47,278 nt of DNA, taken from the NCBI GenBank assembly GCA_025454875.1, contig JALONP010000023.1:1-47278 (forward strand), read 5' to 3'. Both the position numbers and the translations under genes were made by a program. Below, one piece after another: positions 30,701-39,247 of the stretch (positions are counted from its first letter, which is position 1; each line of letters opens with the position of its first letter). The notes under the pieces were generated by a model. It was not told the DNA's origin. It saw nothing but the letters and a program-made list of their open reading frames with translations, and searched no databases. Source of the DNA: Bacteroidia bacterium (GTDB lineage: Bacteria > Bacteroidota > Bacteroidia > UKL13-3).

Positions 30701-31546
30701 TGCTGAAGCATTCGCAGTGTCTATGCACCCACTTGTATCTATGGTTACCAAAAGTGGCTTGTATTGGCCTGATTTCGCATACACTATACTTGTAGACAAC
30801 CAATTGACACTGTCGATTGCTCCGTTATCAAAAACCCAATAAAACTTTTGGATAGCCCCACGCGGACGCAACGAAGCGTTGGTAAACGTAGAAGTTGTAA
30901 CCGAACAAGCTAGCACATTGGATACCGAAAACTGAATAGGTAATGGCTCAGGTAATAAATAAACTGAGTCGTTTTTTTGAATGCGGTGTACACAATTATT
31001 AGAATCGGTAACCTCAACTACAATATCGTATAAATGACCAATACGCTCCGTATTGTTTCGGTAACAAATCTGACTTGTAAAGGGTGCATTTTCGGTTTGC
31101 ACATACCCATTGTTTAACTGAAAAATACGCTTGGTAATTGGAGCTCCAGATGGACCAGGGGTTGATTGGTCGGTAATGCACAACTCATTGTTTTTAAAGC
31201 ATAATGTATCGGAACTTGCAATCACAAACCTAGCCTGCGGTAATGCGTAAATAGGAAGTGCACTTCCTATTGAAGTGCAAGTTGCTCCGCCTGCAAAGGT
31301 AACTGTTACGGTTGGGTTGTAAACACCTGCTGTAGTGTACGTGTAGAGAGGGCTAGGCAAAGTTGAGGTAAATCCATCTCCAAATGCCCAATTATACCCC
31401 GTGGGTGTTCCGCCTGTGGTATTCACCGAAAAGTTGATGGTATTGCCAACACATGCTTTGTTTACCGAAACCTGAATGGTACAGGTTTGTGCAAAAGCGC
31501 CTAGTTGCACAAGGCATAACATAAGCACAGAAAGGAGTTTATTCAT
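27725..31546 (-). CDS. Second giant PKD-repeat protein with T9SS type B sorting domain
   Basis: A 1,273-residue secreted protein. The signal peptide is at 1-19 (cleavage after AFA), using ATG 31546; an upstream in-frame GTG at 31570 would only add eight residues. A series of at least eight PKD-like or related Ig-like units follows, some marked by W-x-F-G-D...Y...G-x-Y-x-V. They include a long Cys-rich middle part (about 390-680) with many paired cysteines. The final 95 or so residues (PNVFTPDNADDKNDAF to DGTITLIR) form the T9SS type B/gliding-associated C-terminal domain. It is likely exported by the type IX system and attached or released at the surface. Confidence 0.9.
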   Translation of the reverse strand: MNKLLSVLMLCLVQLGAFAQTCTIQVSVNKACVGNTINFSVNTTGGTPTGYNWAFGDGFTSTLPSPLYTYTTAGVYNPTVTVTFAGGATCTSIGSALPIYALPQARFVIASSDTLCFKNNELCITDQSTPGPSGAPITKRIFQLNNGYVQTENAPFTSQICYRNNTERIGHLYDIVVEVTDSNNCVHRIQKNDSVYLLPEPLPIQFSVSNVLACSVTTSTFTNASLRPRGAIQKFYWVFDNGAIDSVNWLSTSIVYAKSGQYKPLLVTIDTSGCIDTANASASLSIANPNDTIYGESPFIQCFDSNAFAFRSTNSVPVEWTIFNMAGDIVLKTGSTPPVNGMQHRFLTCGKYRVQLKAVYPSCTIISDTIVTVNGPRSIIQTQIEKIVNRSQCEIDDTVFFKTPVPYLSCREGNGAMQHLWDFGDAWAPPCTTDTKNGLNVNTNCNYSLDSMQVKHVYTPGREQCYTTRLKITDPTTGCTHTDTAYLALTSPDAGPDLSASPPRRGLIFEGSPCIGQNLKFLLNETLPICGYERAYMNFDSACNPNKWVLVDTLSVREVFHAYDTICDPNGWVTVGVIIQNGRDANGNICYDTAWYHRFLRILPVEGIFDPKVLPGCKPFLVDAVPVDSVMKNLKQVKWNFYYIDQFLGGQFVFIDSISQFFGPNDSIIRTPRFTAPISGVYQIQMNLTNQLGCGGFDLRNVNFGYVSRFGSFETDLCLGDTQVLLDQVNYYDKNTFDFLNPVPYWKDTSRNRLNLERIWWDIGDGTTPLLQGSNPTVRYTKPGKYTVTLFTQDSLGCADTLVKPDYFTVHDVNANIGLLSNEYYCAPQLVFFRDSTLIIDSVGSITPARGDSVSTRVWNFGDNKAESVLKNPAHNYTSNGKFWVVLNVTTKLGCKSTDSLQVDIIGPQPSFVILDSTGCEPFTAVFDNTSAAGVQSFTWYFGDNASTTLGTALDTNITFTYPAGTYDVRLLGVQSIFNPNTGNTINCNQFFPDPVTLLPTRKVVVLATPAIDIGFKDSICPNEPIVFRPLFDSIYTQFNWDFGDGATGINLVPDTTITHTYTSKGTYLVKLEPSAGGYQCIQKDSAVVTILSPEANFDLNSDQAPVYAMNNTSTGAVRYEWNFGKPAAGAANSATTTNASFNYEGDTGVFKICLTAFDALGCWDSICKETKPQVRLFIPNVFTPDNADDKNDAFDIDIMGYTRYELQVFNRWGAEVYYSLKDGFGNDGINWNGKDHNEGVICPAGVYYFIFKYQLLTDESEKSVDGTITLIR

Positions 31547-31637
31547 TTTCAAAACAGTTGTAAAATACACTTTTTAACATAAATAATGCATGTCCGAGAA
31601 TATTTTAAGAAATTAACAACAATCGTTACTTTGCATT

Positions 31638-32039
31638 ATGGAAATTTCATTTAATACCCCTGCCCTTTTATTCCCTGCAATTACCTTGCTCATGTTGGCG
31701 TATACAAATAGGTTTTTAGCCATTGCCAACCTCATACGTAACCTCCACTCAAAATACAATGCCACCATGCAAAACCTATTAATTGAGTCGCAAATTAAAA
31801 ACCTGCGTAAGCGACTCAAGTTGATTAAATATATGCAGTTCATGGGTGTATTTAGTTTTTTGTTATGTGTATTAAGCATGCTCTTTTTTTACAGCGGTCA
31901 TTCAACAGCAGCATCTGCATTGTTTGGATTAAGTTTACTTGCCTTGCTATGTTCCTTACTGCTTTCATTGTACGAAATTCAAATTTCAACCCAAGCACTC
32001 GAATTGGAACTAAGCGATATGCAAAACGACCATTCATAA
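31638..32039 (+). CDS. DUF2721-like membrane protein
   Basis: A 133-residue integral membrane protein. Helix 1 covers about residues 9-28 (ALLFPAITLLMLAYTNRF), a charged, probably cytoplasmic loop follows (30-63), and two more helices lie at about 68-88 and 92-112. The N-terminal pattern A-x-LFPAI-x-LLMLAYTNRF-x-A-x-A-x-LIR is typical of the DUF2721 family, whose function is unknown. It lies about 110 bp upstream of mtaB on the same strand, but mtaB has its own promoter. Confidence 0.75.
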   Translation: MEISFNTPALLFPAITLLMLAYTNRFLAIANLIRNLHSKYNATMQNLLIESQIKNLRKRLKLIKYMQFMGVFSFLLCVLSMLFFYSGHSTAASALFGLSLLALLCSLLLSLYEIQISTQALELELSDMQNDHS

Positions 32040-32105
32040 TCGCTTGTATGCTAATGGCTTGATGTTTGTTAGTATCCGATATAAACCCATTATTTATAAG
32101 CAGCA

Positions 32106-32140
32106 TTTGGTTAAAGATTACATTCAGTATATTATATTTG
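32106..32140 (+). promoter_or_regulatory. Promoter of mtaB
   Basis: TTTG at 32106-32109 and TATATTTG at 32133-32140 (perfect TAnnTTTG) are separated by 23 bp, the upper end of the accepted spacing. The ATG is seven bases after the box, again implying a very short leader. Confidence 0.55.
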
Positions 32141-32147
32141 CCGCCCA

Positions 32148-33455
32148 ATGACTAAAAGTGTTGCTTTTTACACATTAGGTTGCAAGCTCAACTTTTCAGA
32201 AACTTCAACGATCGGAAGACAATTAACCGAACAAGGTTATACCAAAACTGATTTTGAAGCTGGCGCTGACGTATACGTTATCAATACCTGCTCGGTAACT
32301 GATAATGCTGATAAAAAATGCAAGCGTATAGTAAAAGAAGCACTTAGGCACAATCCAGAAGCATTTATTGCCATTATTGGGTGTTACGCACAACTTAAAC
32401 CCCAAGAAATTGCCCGCATTCCCGGAGTAGATTTGGTATTGGGAGCTGCCGAAAAATTCAACATCAATGCCTACTTAGAAGACACACACAAAAAGCCAGT
32501 TGCCGAAATCAAAGAGGGCAAAATCAAAGAGGTGTTGGAGTACCATGCTTCATACTCATTAGGCGATCGCACACGTACCTTCTTAAAGGTGCAGGACGGT
32601 TGTGATTACTTCTGTTCATTTTGTACCATACCACTGGCAAGGGGTAAAAGCAGAAGTGATCTGATTGTGAACATTGTTAAGCAAGCAGAGCAAATTGTAA
32701 ACGGTGGCATTAAAGAAATTGTACTTACAGGTGTAAATACTGGCGACTTTGGAGCCCAAACAGGCGAAACTTTCTTGCAATTGCTTCAAGCCCTAGAAAA
32801 GGTTCCCAACTTGGAGCGCCTTAGGATTTCTTCTATTGAGCCGAATTTACTTACTGATGATATTATACAATGGGTTGCCCAATCAAAAATAGTGGTTCCT
32901 CATTTTCACATTCCCTTGCAGTCAGGTTCTGATAAAATATTAAGCCTCATGCGCAGGCGTTACCTCACTGATTTATACACTTCACGCGTGCAAACCATCA
33001 AAACGCTTATGCCACATTGCTGCATTGGCGTTGATGTGATTGTTGGATTCCCAGGTGAAAGTCACGAAGATTTTTTAGACACTTACACGTATTTAAATGA
33101 ACTTGATATTTCATACTTGCACGTGTTTACTTACAGTGAAAGGGTAAATACTACTGCATACAAAATGCAGGGAAAAGTTCCTTTAGATGAACGCGCACAG
33201 CGCAGCAAGATGTTGCATATTTTAAGCGATAAAAAACGCAGACATTTTTACGAGCAACACCTTGGCACAACCCGACCAGTGCTATGGGAAGCAGAAAACA
33301 GCGGGCAGACCATGTTTGGATTTACAGACAATTACATTAAAGTACAACGCCCATACGACCCACTTTTTGTTAATGAAGTAATGCGTGCCGAGTTGATTTC
33401 AATTAATGAAGAAATGGTAGCCGAAACAAGAATGCCTGAGTTGGTTATTCACTAA
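32148..33455 (+). CDS. mtaB: tRNA ms2t6A37 methylthiotransferase MtaB
   Basis: A 435-residue radical-SAM methylthiotransferase that adds a methylthio group to t6A at position 37 of ANN-decoding tRNAs. The N-terminal iron-sulfur ligands are C12, C48 and C79. The radical SAM cluster is C152-x3-C156-x2-C159 (CDYFCSFC), and a C-terminal TRAM-like domain follows. The GCKLN and NTCSVT motifs separate MtaB from MiaB and RimO. Transcribed from its own near-leaderless promoter. Confidence 0.95.
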   Translation: MTKSVAFYTLGCKLNFSETSTIGRQLTEQGYTKTDFEAGADVYVINTCSVTDNADKKCKRIVKEALRHNPEAFIAIIGCYAQLKPQEIARIPGVDLVLGAAEKFNINAYLEDTHKKPVAEIKEGKIKEVLEYHASYSLGDRTRTFLKVQDGCDYFCSFCTIPLARGKSRSDLIVNIVKQAEQIVNGGIKEIVLTGVNTGDFGAQTGETFLQLLQALEKVPNLERLRISSIEPNLLTDDIIQWVAQSKIVVPHFHIPLQSGSDKILSLMRRRYLTDLYTSRVQTIKTLMPHCCIGVDVIVGFPGESHEDFLDTYTYLNELDISYLHVFTYSERVNTTAYKMQGKVPLDERAQRSKMLHILSDKKRRHFYEQHLGTTRPVLWEAENSGQTMFGFTDNYIKVQRPYDPLFVNEVMRAELISINEEMVAETRMPELVIH

Positions 33456-33493
33456 TATTGTTTCGATACTCATATAGGAAGCAGTCCACTTGA

Positions 33494-34150
33494 TTAGATT
33501 AATAATCCCTTTTTAGCATTTGCTTGGTACATTTTGCAAAAAGAGGTTATTGCACATTCATTGCATTTTGGGTTGCGCGCAACGCAAACATAACGTCCAT
33601 GTAAAATTAACCAATGGTGAGCCCTGGCAATGTATTGTTCGGGTATGAATTTCACTAGTTGTTTCTCAGCCTGGTTTGGATTTTGTGCCCTCACGGTTAA
33701 GCCCAAGCGTGCGGCAACCCGAAATACATGCGTATCTACCGCCATAGCTGGCTTATCAAAAATAACTGAAACTACCACATTTGCTGTTTTGCGCCCTACC
33801 CCTGGAAGCTTAACCAAGTCTTCAACTTTGTTAGGCACCTCGCTATTGTATTCGTTTAGCAATAAAGTGGCCATGCCAACCAAATGTTTGGCTTTGTTAT
33901 TGGGGTAACTAATGCTGCGGATATACTCAAAAACCTCGGTCACATCAGCATTTGCCAATGCCTGGGGTGTTGGAAAAGCTTTAAACAATACTGGGGTTGT
34001 TGCATTTACACGCTTATCGGTGCATTGTGCTGATAAAATAACCGCAACTAAGAGTTGAAAAGGATTTTCGTAATAAAGCTCGGTTTCGGCTTCGGGTTGG
34101 TGCGTTGCAAAATGCTGAATAAACTGTGCAAACCGCTCTTTCCGGGTCAT
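33494..34150 (-). CDS. nth: Endonuclease III
   Basis: A 218-residue base-excision repair glycosylase/AP lyase for oxidised pyrimidines. The helix-hairpin-helix LPGVGRKTANVV has the catalytic Lys121, and Asp139 lies in AVDTHVFR. The iron-sulfur cluster cysteines C189-x6-C196-x2-C199-x5-C205 are all present. It follows a 61-residue membrane protein gene by 3 bp on the same strand, which suggests co-transcription. Confidence 0.97.
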   Translation of the reverse strand: MTRKERFAQFIQHFATHQPEAETELYYENPFQLLVAVILSAQCTDKRVNATTPVLFKAFPTPQALANADVTEVFEYIRSISYPNNKAKHLVGMATLLLNEYNSEVPNKVEDLVKLPGVGRKTANVVVSVIFDKPAMAVDTHVFRVAARLGLTVRAQNPNQAEKQLVKFIPEQYIARAHHWLILHGRYVCVARNPKCNECAITSFCKMYQANAKKGLLI

Positions 34151-34153
34151 GGA

Positions 34154-34339
34154 TTAAAACAAATTGCGGATAGCTTCGGCCCCAAAAACAAATACTGCTA
34201 TCCAAACAAGGCCCTTAATTAAAAAAAACAGAAAACCTGCTACACCCAAACGTTTTACCCAACGCATCATTTTATTGCGCTCCCCGTGTGGAACAGGGCA
34301 TTCAAGAGGCTTCTTGGTGGTATGATCGAGCTGCTTCAT
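34154..34339 (-). CDS. Small single-pass membrane protein
   Basis: A 61-residue protein with a hydrophilic N-terminus containing a Cys, Pro and His cluster (LECPVPHGERNKM), a basic patch (RWVKRLG) and one membrane segment (about 32-54). The arrangement predicts a cytoplasmic N-terminus. The function is unknown. It ends 3 bp before nth starts, and its coding-like composition and tight spacing make it likely to be a real gene. Confidence 0.6.
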   Translation of the reverse strand: MKQLDHTTKKPLECPVPHGERNKMMRWVKRLGVAGFLFFLIKGLVWIAVFVFGAEAIRNLF

Positions 34340-34431
34340 GGATATAAATCAGGAACGCAAGGTAGGGGCATATTTGCTTTTAACCAAAAGGTATACGTAC
34401 TTGCTATGTAAAAATAAATTGACCAAATAAC

Positions 34432-34917
34432 ATGGCCCGAAAAATCGAATTAAGTCCTATTGGATTAAGCAAAACCGCAAGCAATACCTTGGCTATTAAA
34501 TTGAATTCATTGCTAGCAAACTACCAGCAGTTTTACATGAATGCGCGCGGGTATCACTGGAATATTAAAGGTGAAAAGTTTTTTGAGCTTCACCTTAAGT
34601 TTGAAGAGTTATACACCGATGCCCAGTTAAAAGTAGATGAAATTGCGGAGCGTATTCTCACTTTAGGTCATACTCCACTGCACTCATATACAGATTATTT
34701 AAAAGGCGCTGCCATTCCAGAATACAAAAATGTTTCGGATGGTAAAAAAGCAATTGAGCAGGTACTTAAGGCGTTCAGTGTATTTATCGGGATTGAACGC
34801 GAGCTACTCACATTATCAGCTGACGCAGGTGATGAAGGCACCAATGCCTTAATGAGTGATTATATCAGAGAACAAGAAAAACTTGTTTGGATGTACTCTG
34901 CTTACCTTAACAAATAG
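34432..34917 (+). CDS. dps: Dps-family ferritin-like DNA-protection protein
   Basis: A 161-residue four-helix protein. The ferroxidase signature is complete: H42 and W43 (YHWNIKG), H54 (ELHLKFEELY), D69 and E73 (DEIAER). Dps proteins form dodecamers that oxidise Fe2+ with peroxide, store iron and often coat DNA in stress. The following gene starts 5 bp after its stop, so a two-gene unit with the SixA-like phosphatase is likely. I see no clear OxyR-type operator. Confidence 0.93.
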   Translation: MARKIELSPIGLSKTASNTLAIKLNSLLANYQQFYMNARGYHWNIKGEKFFELHLKFEELYTDAQLKVDEIAERILTLGHTPLHSYTDYLKGAAIPEYKNVSDGKKAIEQVLKAFSVFIGIERELLTLSADAGDEGTNALMSDYIREQEKLVWMYSAYLNK

Positions 34918-34922
34918 CCACA

Positions 34923-35417
34923 ATGAAACAACTGCTGCTTATGAGGCATGCCAAGGCAAGCATTGGCGATATAGGTATTACCGACTGGGATAGACCGTTG
35001 AATGAACGTGGCAAAAAAGATGCGCCAGAAATGGGCAAACGCATCAAACAGTTTGGATTTAAACCCGATCTAATTGTAAGTAGCCCTGCCAAACGCACGT
35101 CAAAAACGGCAAAAGCCATTGCCAGTGAATTGCATTATGCGGAGCATCATATTCAATTTGAAGAAAGCATTTACGAAGCCCATATTGATGAAGTGCTTCA
35201 GTTAATTAGGCAATTACCTCCTGAAGCAAAACATGTTATTCTTGTTGGACATAACCCAACATTTACCGGATTGGTTGGCTACCTTTCAAGTAGTTTTATT
35301 GAACAATTGCCAACGGCAGGCGTTGCCCTAATCAAATTTGATGCACCTGATTGGAAAATGATTACCCAGCATTGTGGTTCGTTGGTATGGTTCGATTTCC
35401 CTAAAAGCAAGGTTTAA
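34923..35417 (+). CDS. SixA-like histidine phosphatase
   Basis: A 164-residue histidine-phosphatase superfamily protein. The catalytic RHG-type motif is R8-H9-A, the supporting Arg is R58 (SPAKRTS), and the second histidine is H110 (VGHNP). The short single-domain form is like SixA, which dephosphorylates phosphohistidine in signalling proteins; the substrate here is unknown. It lies 5 bp after dps. Confidence 0.9.
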   Translation: MKQLLLMRHAKASIGDIGITDWDRPLNERGKKDAPEMGKRIKQFGFKPDLIVSSPAKRTSKTAKAIASELHYAEHHIQFEESIYEAHIDEVLQLIRQLPPEAKHVILVGHNPTFTGLVGYLSSSFIEQLPTAGVALIKFDAPDWKMITQHCGSLVWFDFPKSKV

Positions 35418-35464
35418 ATCAAACCAAGAAACCATCAGCTACTGAAAAGCAGTTATCCTATATA

Positions 35465-35494
35465 TTGAAACGCGGATTGTATGCACTACTTTTG
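35465..35494 (+). promoter_or_regulatory. Promoter of priA
   Basis: TTG at 35465-35467, a 19-bp spacer and TACTTTTG at 35487-35494 match the Bacteroidota consensus. The priA ATG follows 51 bp later, so unlike several promoters in this window it gives an ordinary leader of about 45 nt. Confidence 0.65.
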
Positions 35495-35545
35495 TATTGA
35501 ACCACTCAACACAAATTGATTGCGATGGTCTCCATTTAGTTAAAT

Positions 35546-38002
35546 ATGAGCGAGCAATTTGCCACCTTTATTGACATTATTTTGCCCCTGCCCTTAGCAA
35601 ACCAATATACTTATCGCGTTCCTACCGCATTTGTATCTGAACTTAAAATAGGCCAGCGGGTTGCGGTTCAATTTGGTAAACGCAAAGTATATGCTGGTTT
35701 GGTTTACAAAATACACCACACCCCACCTAAAGGTTATGAAGCCAAGTACATTGTTGATGTATTAGATGATGCTGCTTTGGTAAATGAATCACAAATTCGA
35801 TTTTGGGAATGGATTGCAGCTTATTATATGTGTTCTTTAGGCGAAGTTATGATTGCCGCTTTACCTGCTGCATTTCGCATTGAGAGCAGTACCATTATAC
35901 AACTTAACCCAGCATTTGAAATAGATGCTGAGCAATTAAGCGATAAAGAATTTGTGGTCCTTGAGGCACTTTCACTGCATCCTCAACTAAACATGGAGCA
36001 GTTGAGCGAAATTATTCAACAAAAAAATGTGTTCCCGTTGCTCAAAAGTTTGTATGCAAAGGATGCGATTTGGATGAGTGAAGAACTTAATGCTACCTAC
36101 AAACCGAAACAAATTACCTGTGTAAAATTAGATGAGCAATACGCAGATGAAACACGCTTACACGAACTGTTTATAAAACTTGATAAAAAAGCCGCACAGA
36201 CCGATGCATTGCTAGCATTGATACAGCTGCAACAACAACACGAACATGTAGCAAAAAGCAAATTGACGGAATATGATGGTATTAGCGCAAGCGCTATTCA
36301 AACACTGCTCAAAAAAAACATCATTGTTTCATATAAATTATCCATTGATCGTATTGCTCCTGTTACCAACCCTTTGCAATCATTTGAACTGAATCCACAT
36401 CAACAAATTGCGTATCAGCAGTTAAAACAGCAATTGCTTTCGCATGATATTGTTTTATTGCATGGTATTACTTCGAGCGGGAAAACCCATGTATACGTAA
36501 AACTCATTGAAGAAGCTATTGCTTCTGGCAACCAAGTATTATTACTTTTACCCGAAATTGCACTCACTTCTCAAATTGTTGCACGAATACAAAAGTACTT
36601 TGGCGATAAAGCCATTTCCTTTCACTCAAAATATTCGCAAAACGAACGTGTTGAAATTTGGCATAAAATTCAATCAGGCGATTATCAAATTGTAATTGGT
36701 GCACGCTCTGCAGTATTTTTACCTTTTCACAAATTGCAATTGGTAATTGTAGATGAAGAACATGAGTCGAGTTACAAACAACAAGATAAGGCCCCAAGGT
36801 ATCATGCTCGTGATGCCGCTATGGTTCTTGCTTCGATTTGGCAATGTAAAACCATTTTAGGTAGTGCTACCCCATCATTTGAATCATACCACCACGCTCA
36901 AAACAACCGGTATGGTTTGGTGCATTTAAACCAACGTTGGGGCGAAATTGCAATGCCCAAAATGCTTACTGCAAATATTGCAAAAGCGCAACGTACCAAA
37001 ACCATGAAGGGAAACTTCACCACAGTTCTCTACAACCATATCGAACATGCCCTTTCGCAAAACAAACAAGTTATTTTATTCCAAAACAGACGCGGATACG
37101 CACCTGTTCTCGAGTGCCAGCAATGCCATTGGACACCTAAATGCCAAAACTGCGATATTCATTTAACGTATCATAAATTCAACGACTCACTTAAGTGCCA
37201 CTATTGCGGATTTACCTTACATCCACCTAAAAGTTGTACTGCTTGTGGTTCTCATGCCCTTGTGCTTAAAGGGATTGGAACCGAAAAGATTGAAGATGAA
37301 TTGGGAGCGTTATTTCCAAATGCGCGTATAGCGCGACTCGACTTGGATACAACAAAATCAAAAAATGGGCATGAGCAAATTATCCAATCGTTCGAAAACC
37401 ATGAAGCTGATATTTTAGTGGGAACACAAATGCTAAGCAAAGGGCTCGACTTTGGAAAAGTAGTATTGGTTGGAGTAATAAATGCAGACGCTTTGTTGTA
37501 TTTCCCCGATTTTAGGGCCAATGAACGTGCCTATCAATTGCTTACCCAAGTGAGCGGCAGAGCAGGACGCAAAGCTGAACAAGGTTTAGTGGTAATCCAA
37601 ACATCACAACCTGACCACCATGTTATTCAAGAAGTATTGCATCAACAATATCTACAATTGTATGCCAATGAACTTGAAGACCGCAAGCAATATGGATATC
37701 CTCCATTCTATAGACTTATTAAACTCACCGTAAAACACCAAGATTATACCACGGCTTCAGAGGCAGCATTCTTTTTGCAAAAAGCATTGCATGCGCGTTT
37801 AGGAGATGGAATTGTTGGTCCTGAAAGCCCGTATGTATCAAGAATTAGGAACTTACACCTAAAAGAAATGTTGATTAAAGTAAGCCGTAACGTGCAATCG
37901 TTAAATCGAATCAAACAGTTTATTGCAGCTCAAATTTACCGCACCTTAACAGAGCCTGCATTTAAAAAAGTTGTGGTAGCAATTGATGTAGACCCTATTT
38001 AA
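35546..38002 (+). CDS. priA: Primosomal protein N', replication-restart helicase PriA
   Basis: An 818-residue SF2 helicase that reloads the replisome at stalled forks. The N-terminal DNA-binding domain (about 1-270) binds the 3' end of the leading strand. Walker A is GITSSGKT (307-314) and Walker B is DEEH (403-406), followed by the aromatic-rich loop. The zinc-binding region has eight cysteines: C524, C527, C533, C536, C551, C554, C564 and C567. The family length in Bacteroidota is about the same. The TAA abuts the stop of the convergent MFS gene. Confidence 0.97.
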   Translation: MSEQFATFIDIILPLPLANQYTYRVPTAFVSELKIGQRVAVQFGKRKVYAGLVYKIHHTPPKGYEAKYIVDVLDDAALVNESQIRFWEWIAAYYMCSLGEVMIAALPAAFRIESSTIIQLNPAFEIDAEQLSDKEFVVLEALSLHPQLNMEQLSEIIQQKNVFPLLKSLYAKDAIWMSEELNATYKPKQITCVKLDEQYADETRLHELFIKLDKKAAQTDALLALIQLQQQHEHVAKSKLTEYDGISASAIQTLLKKNIIVSYKLSIDRIAPVTNPLQSFELNPHQQIAYQQLKQQLLSHDIVLLHGITSSGKTHVYVKLIEEAIASGNQVLLLLPEIALTSQIVARIQKYFGDKAISFHSKYSQNERVEIWHKIQSGDYQIVIGARSAVFLPFHKLQLVIVDEEHESSYKQQDKAPRYHARDAAMVLASIWQCKTILGSATPSFESYHHAQNNRYGLVHLNQRWGEIAMPKMLTANIAKAQRTKTMKGNFTTVLYNHIEHALSQNKQVILFQNRRGYAPVLECQQCHWTPKCQNCDIHLTYHKFNDSLKCHYCGFTLHPPKSCTACGSHALVLKGIGTEKIEDELGALFPNARIARLDLDTTKSKNGHEQIIQSFENHEADILVGTQMLSKGLDFGKVVLVGVINADALLYFPDFRANERAYQLLTQVSGRAGRKAEQGLVVIQTSQPDHHVIQEVLHQQYLQLYANELEDRKQYGYPPFYRLIKLTVKHQDYTTASEAAFFLQKALHARLGDGIVGPESPYVSRIRNLHLKEMLIKVSRNVQSLNRIKQFIAAQIYRTLTEPAFKKVVVAIDVDPI

Positions 38003-39217
38003 TCAATCCAACTCATAATAGTCGAGGTCTTTTGAAAAAGATTCAGCAACAAACCAAGTACCTAATACAGCAAGCAACAAACAAACCAATCCAACGGTAA
38101 AGGCTGCATTGAACAAGCCCATATAAGGAATCAACGATTTAAAACTTAAGGTAATGGGAACAACAGCACCCCTTACAAAATTAGGTACAGTATTGGTTAC
38201 CGTGGAACGGATATTGGTTCCAAACTGCTCTGAAGCAATGGTAACAAACAATGCCCAATAACCAGTAGATGCGCCTAACAAAAAGCACATCCACTTGTAA
38301 TAAAAAACATCCACTTGGGTGTTAAACACAAAAACGATGATAAGCACAAAACAAGCCGCCAAATAACCCATCACCACTTTTTTACGGCTTCGAAGCCATT
38401 GACTCAATATACCACTTAACAAATCACCGATAGATAATCCAAGATATGCATACATCACGCTATCCGCAACATCAATGCTTACTCCATTTTCCAAACCAAA
38501 TCTATTTGATAAATTAATGAGCACTCCTATCACAAACCAAATTGGCAGACCAATAACAATGCAGGCTAAATACTTTAACACATTTTGTTTTGTGGAGAGG
38601 AGGGTGAGTAAACTTCCTTTTTTAACATTTAATTGTTTCTTGGCATTTTCATATAGTCCACTCTCAAATGCACCTGCTCTGAGTAACAGAAGGAGCAAAC
38701 CCATGCAACCGCCAACAATATAAGTGGTTTGCCAACCAAATGATTTTCCAACCAAAGATGCTACTACAGCACCTAATGCGCCAAATGTTACAATAATCAT
38801 TGTTCCGTAACCTCGCTTTTCGCGGTGCATACTTTCGCTCACCAAGGTAATTCCTGCTCCTAGTTCTCCAGCCAATCCAAGTCCTGCCACAAAACGCCAA
38901 AATGCATATTGGTCAATACTGGTTACAAATGCATTTGCAATATTGGCTGCAGAGTACATAAAAATGGATCCAAACAAAACAGATACCCTACCTTTCTTAT
39001 CTCCTAATACTCCCCATAATAAACCACCGAGCAACATCCCAGTCATTTGAATATTAAACAAATAAATCTCGTTGCTTTTGAGCGCCTCTCCTGTGAAACC
39101 TAAAGCCATCAAGCTTTCGTTTTTTACAACATTAAATACGATGAGATCATAAATATCAACAAAGTAGCCTAAGGCGGCTACCATAATCAAACCAATAACC
39201 TTTTTTTCTGATTGCAT
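38003..39217 (-). CDS. MFS transporter, MHS/sugar-porter-like
   Basis: A 404-residue major facilitator with about twelve helices. The loop 2-3 motif is intact (G69-V-L-G-D73-K-K-G76-R77). Asp21 and Asp24 in helix 1 (FVDIYDLIVFNVV) and the FVAGLGLAGELGAG stretch in helix 4 resemble the metabolite/H+ symporter branch (proline, betaine and dicarboxylate porters). The substrate cannot be told. It is separated by 30 bp from the upstream msrC, and may be read with it. Confidence 0.88.
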   Translation of the reverse strand: MQSEKKVIGLIMVAALGYFVDIYDLIVFNVVKNESLMALGFTGEALKSNEIYLFNIQMTGMLLGGLLWGVLGDKKGRVSVLFGSIFMYSAANIANAFVTSIDQYAFWRFVAGLGLAGELGAGITLVSESMHREKRGYGTMIIVTFGALGAVVASLVGKSFGWQTTYIVGGCMGLLLLLLRAGAFESGLYENAKKQLNVKKGSLLTLLSTKQNVLKYLACIVIGLPIWFVIGVLINLSNRFGLENGVSIDVADSVMYAYLGLSIGDLLSGILSQWLRSRKKVVMGYLAACFVLIIVFVFNTQVDVFYYKWMCFLLGASTGYWALFVTIASEQFGTNIRSTVTNTVPNFVRGAVVPITLSFKSLIPYMGLFNAAFTVGLVCLLLAVLGTWFVAESFSKDLDYYELD

Positions 39218-39247
39218 TAGGGCAATATAATAAATAGAACTTGGTAT

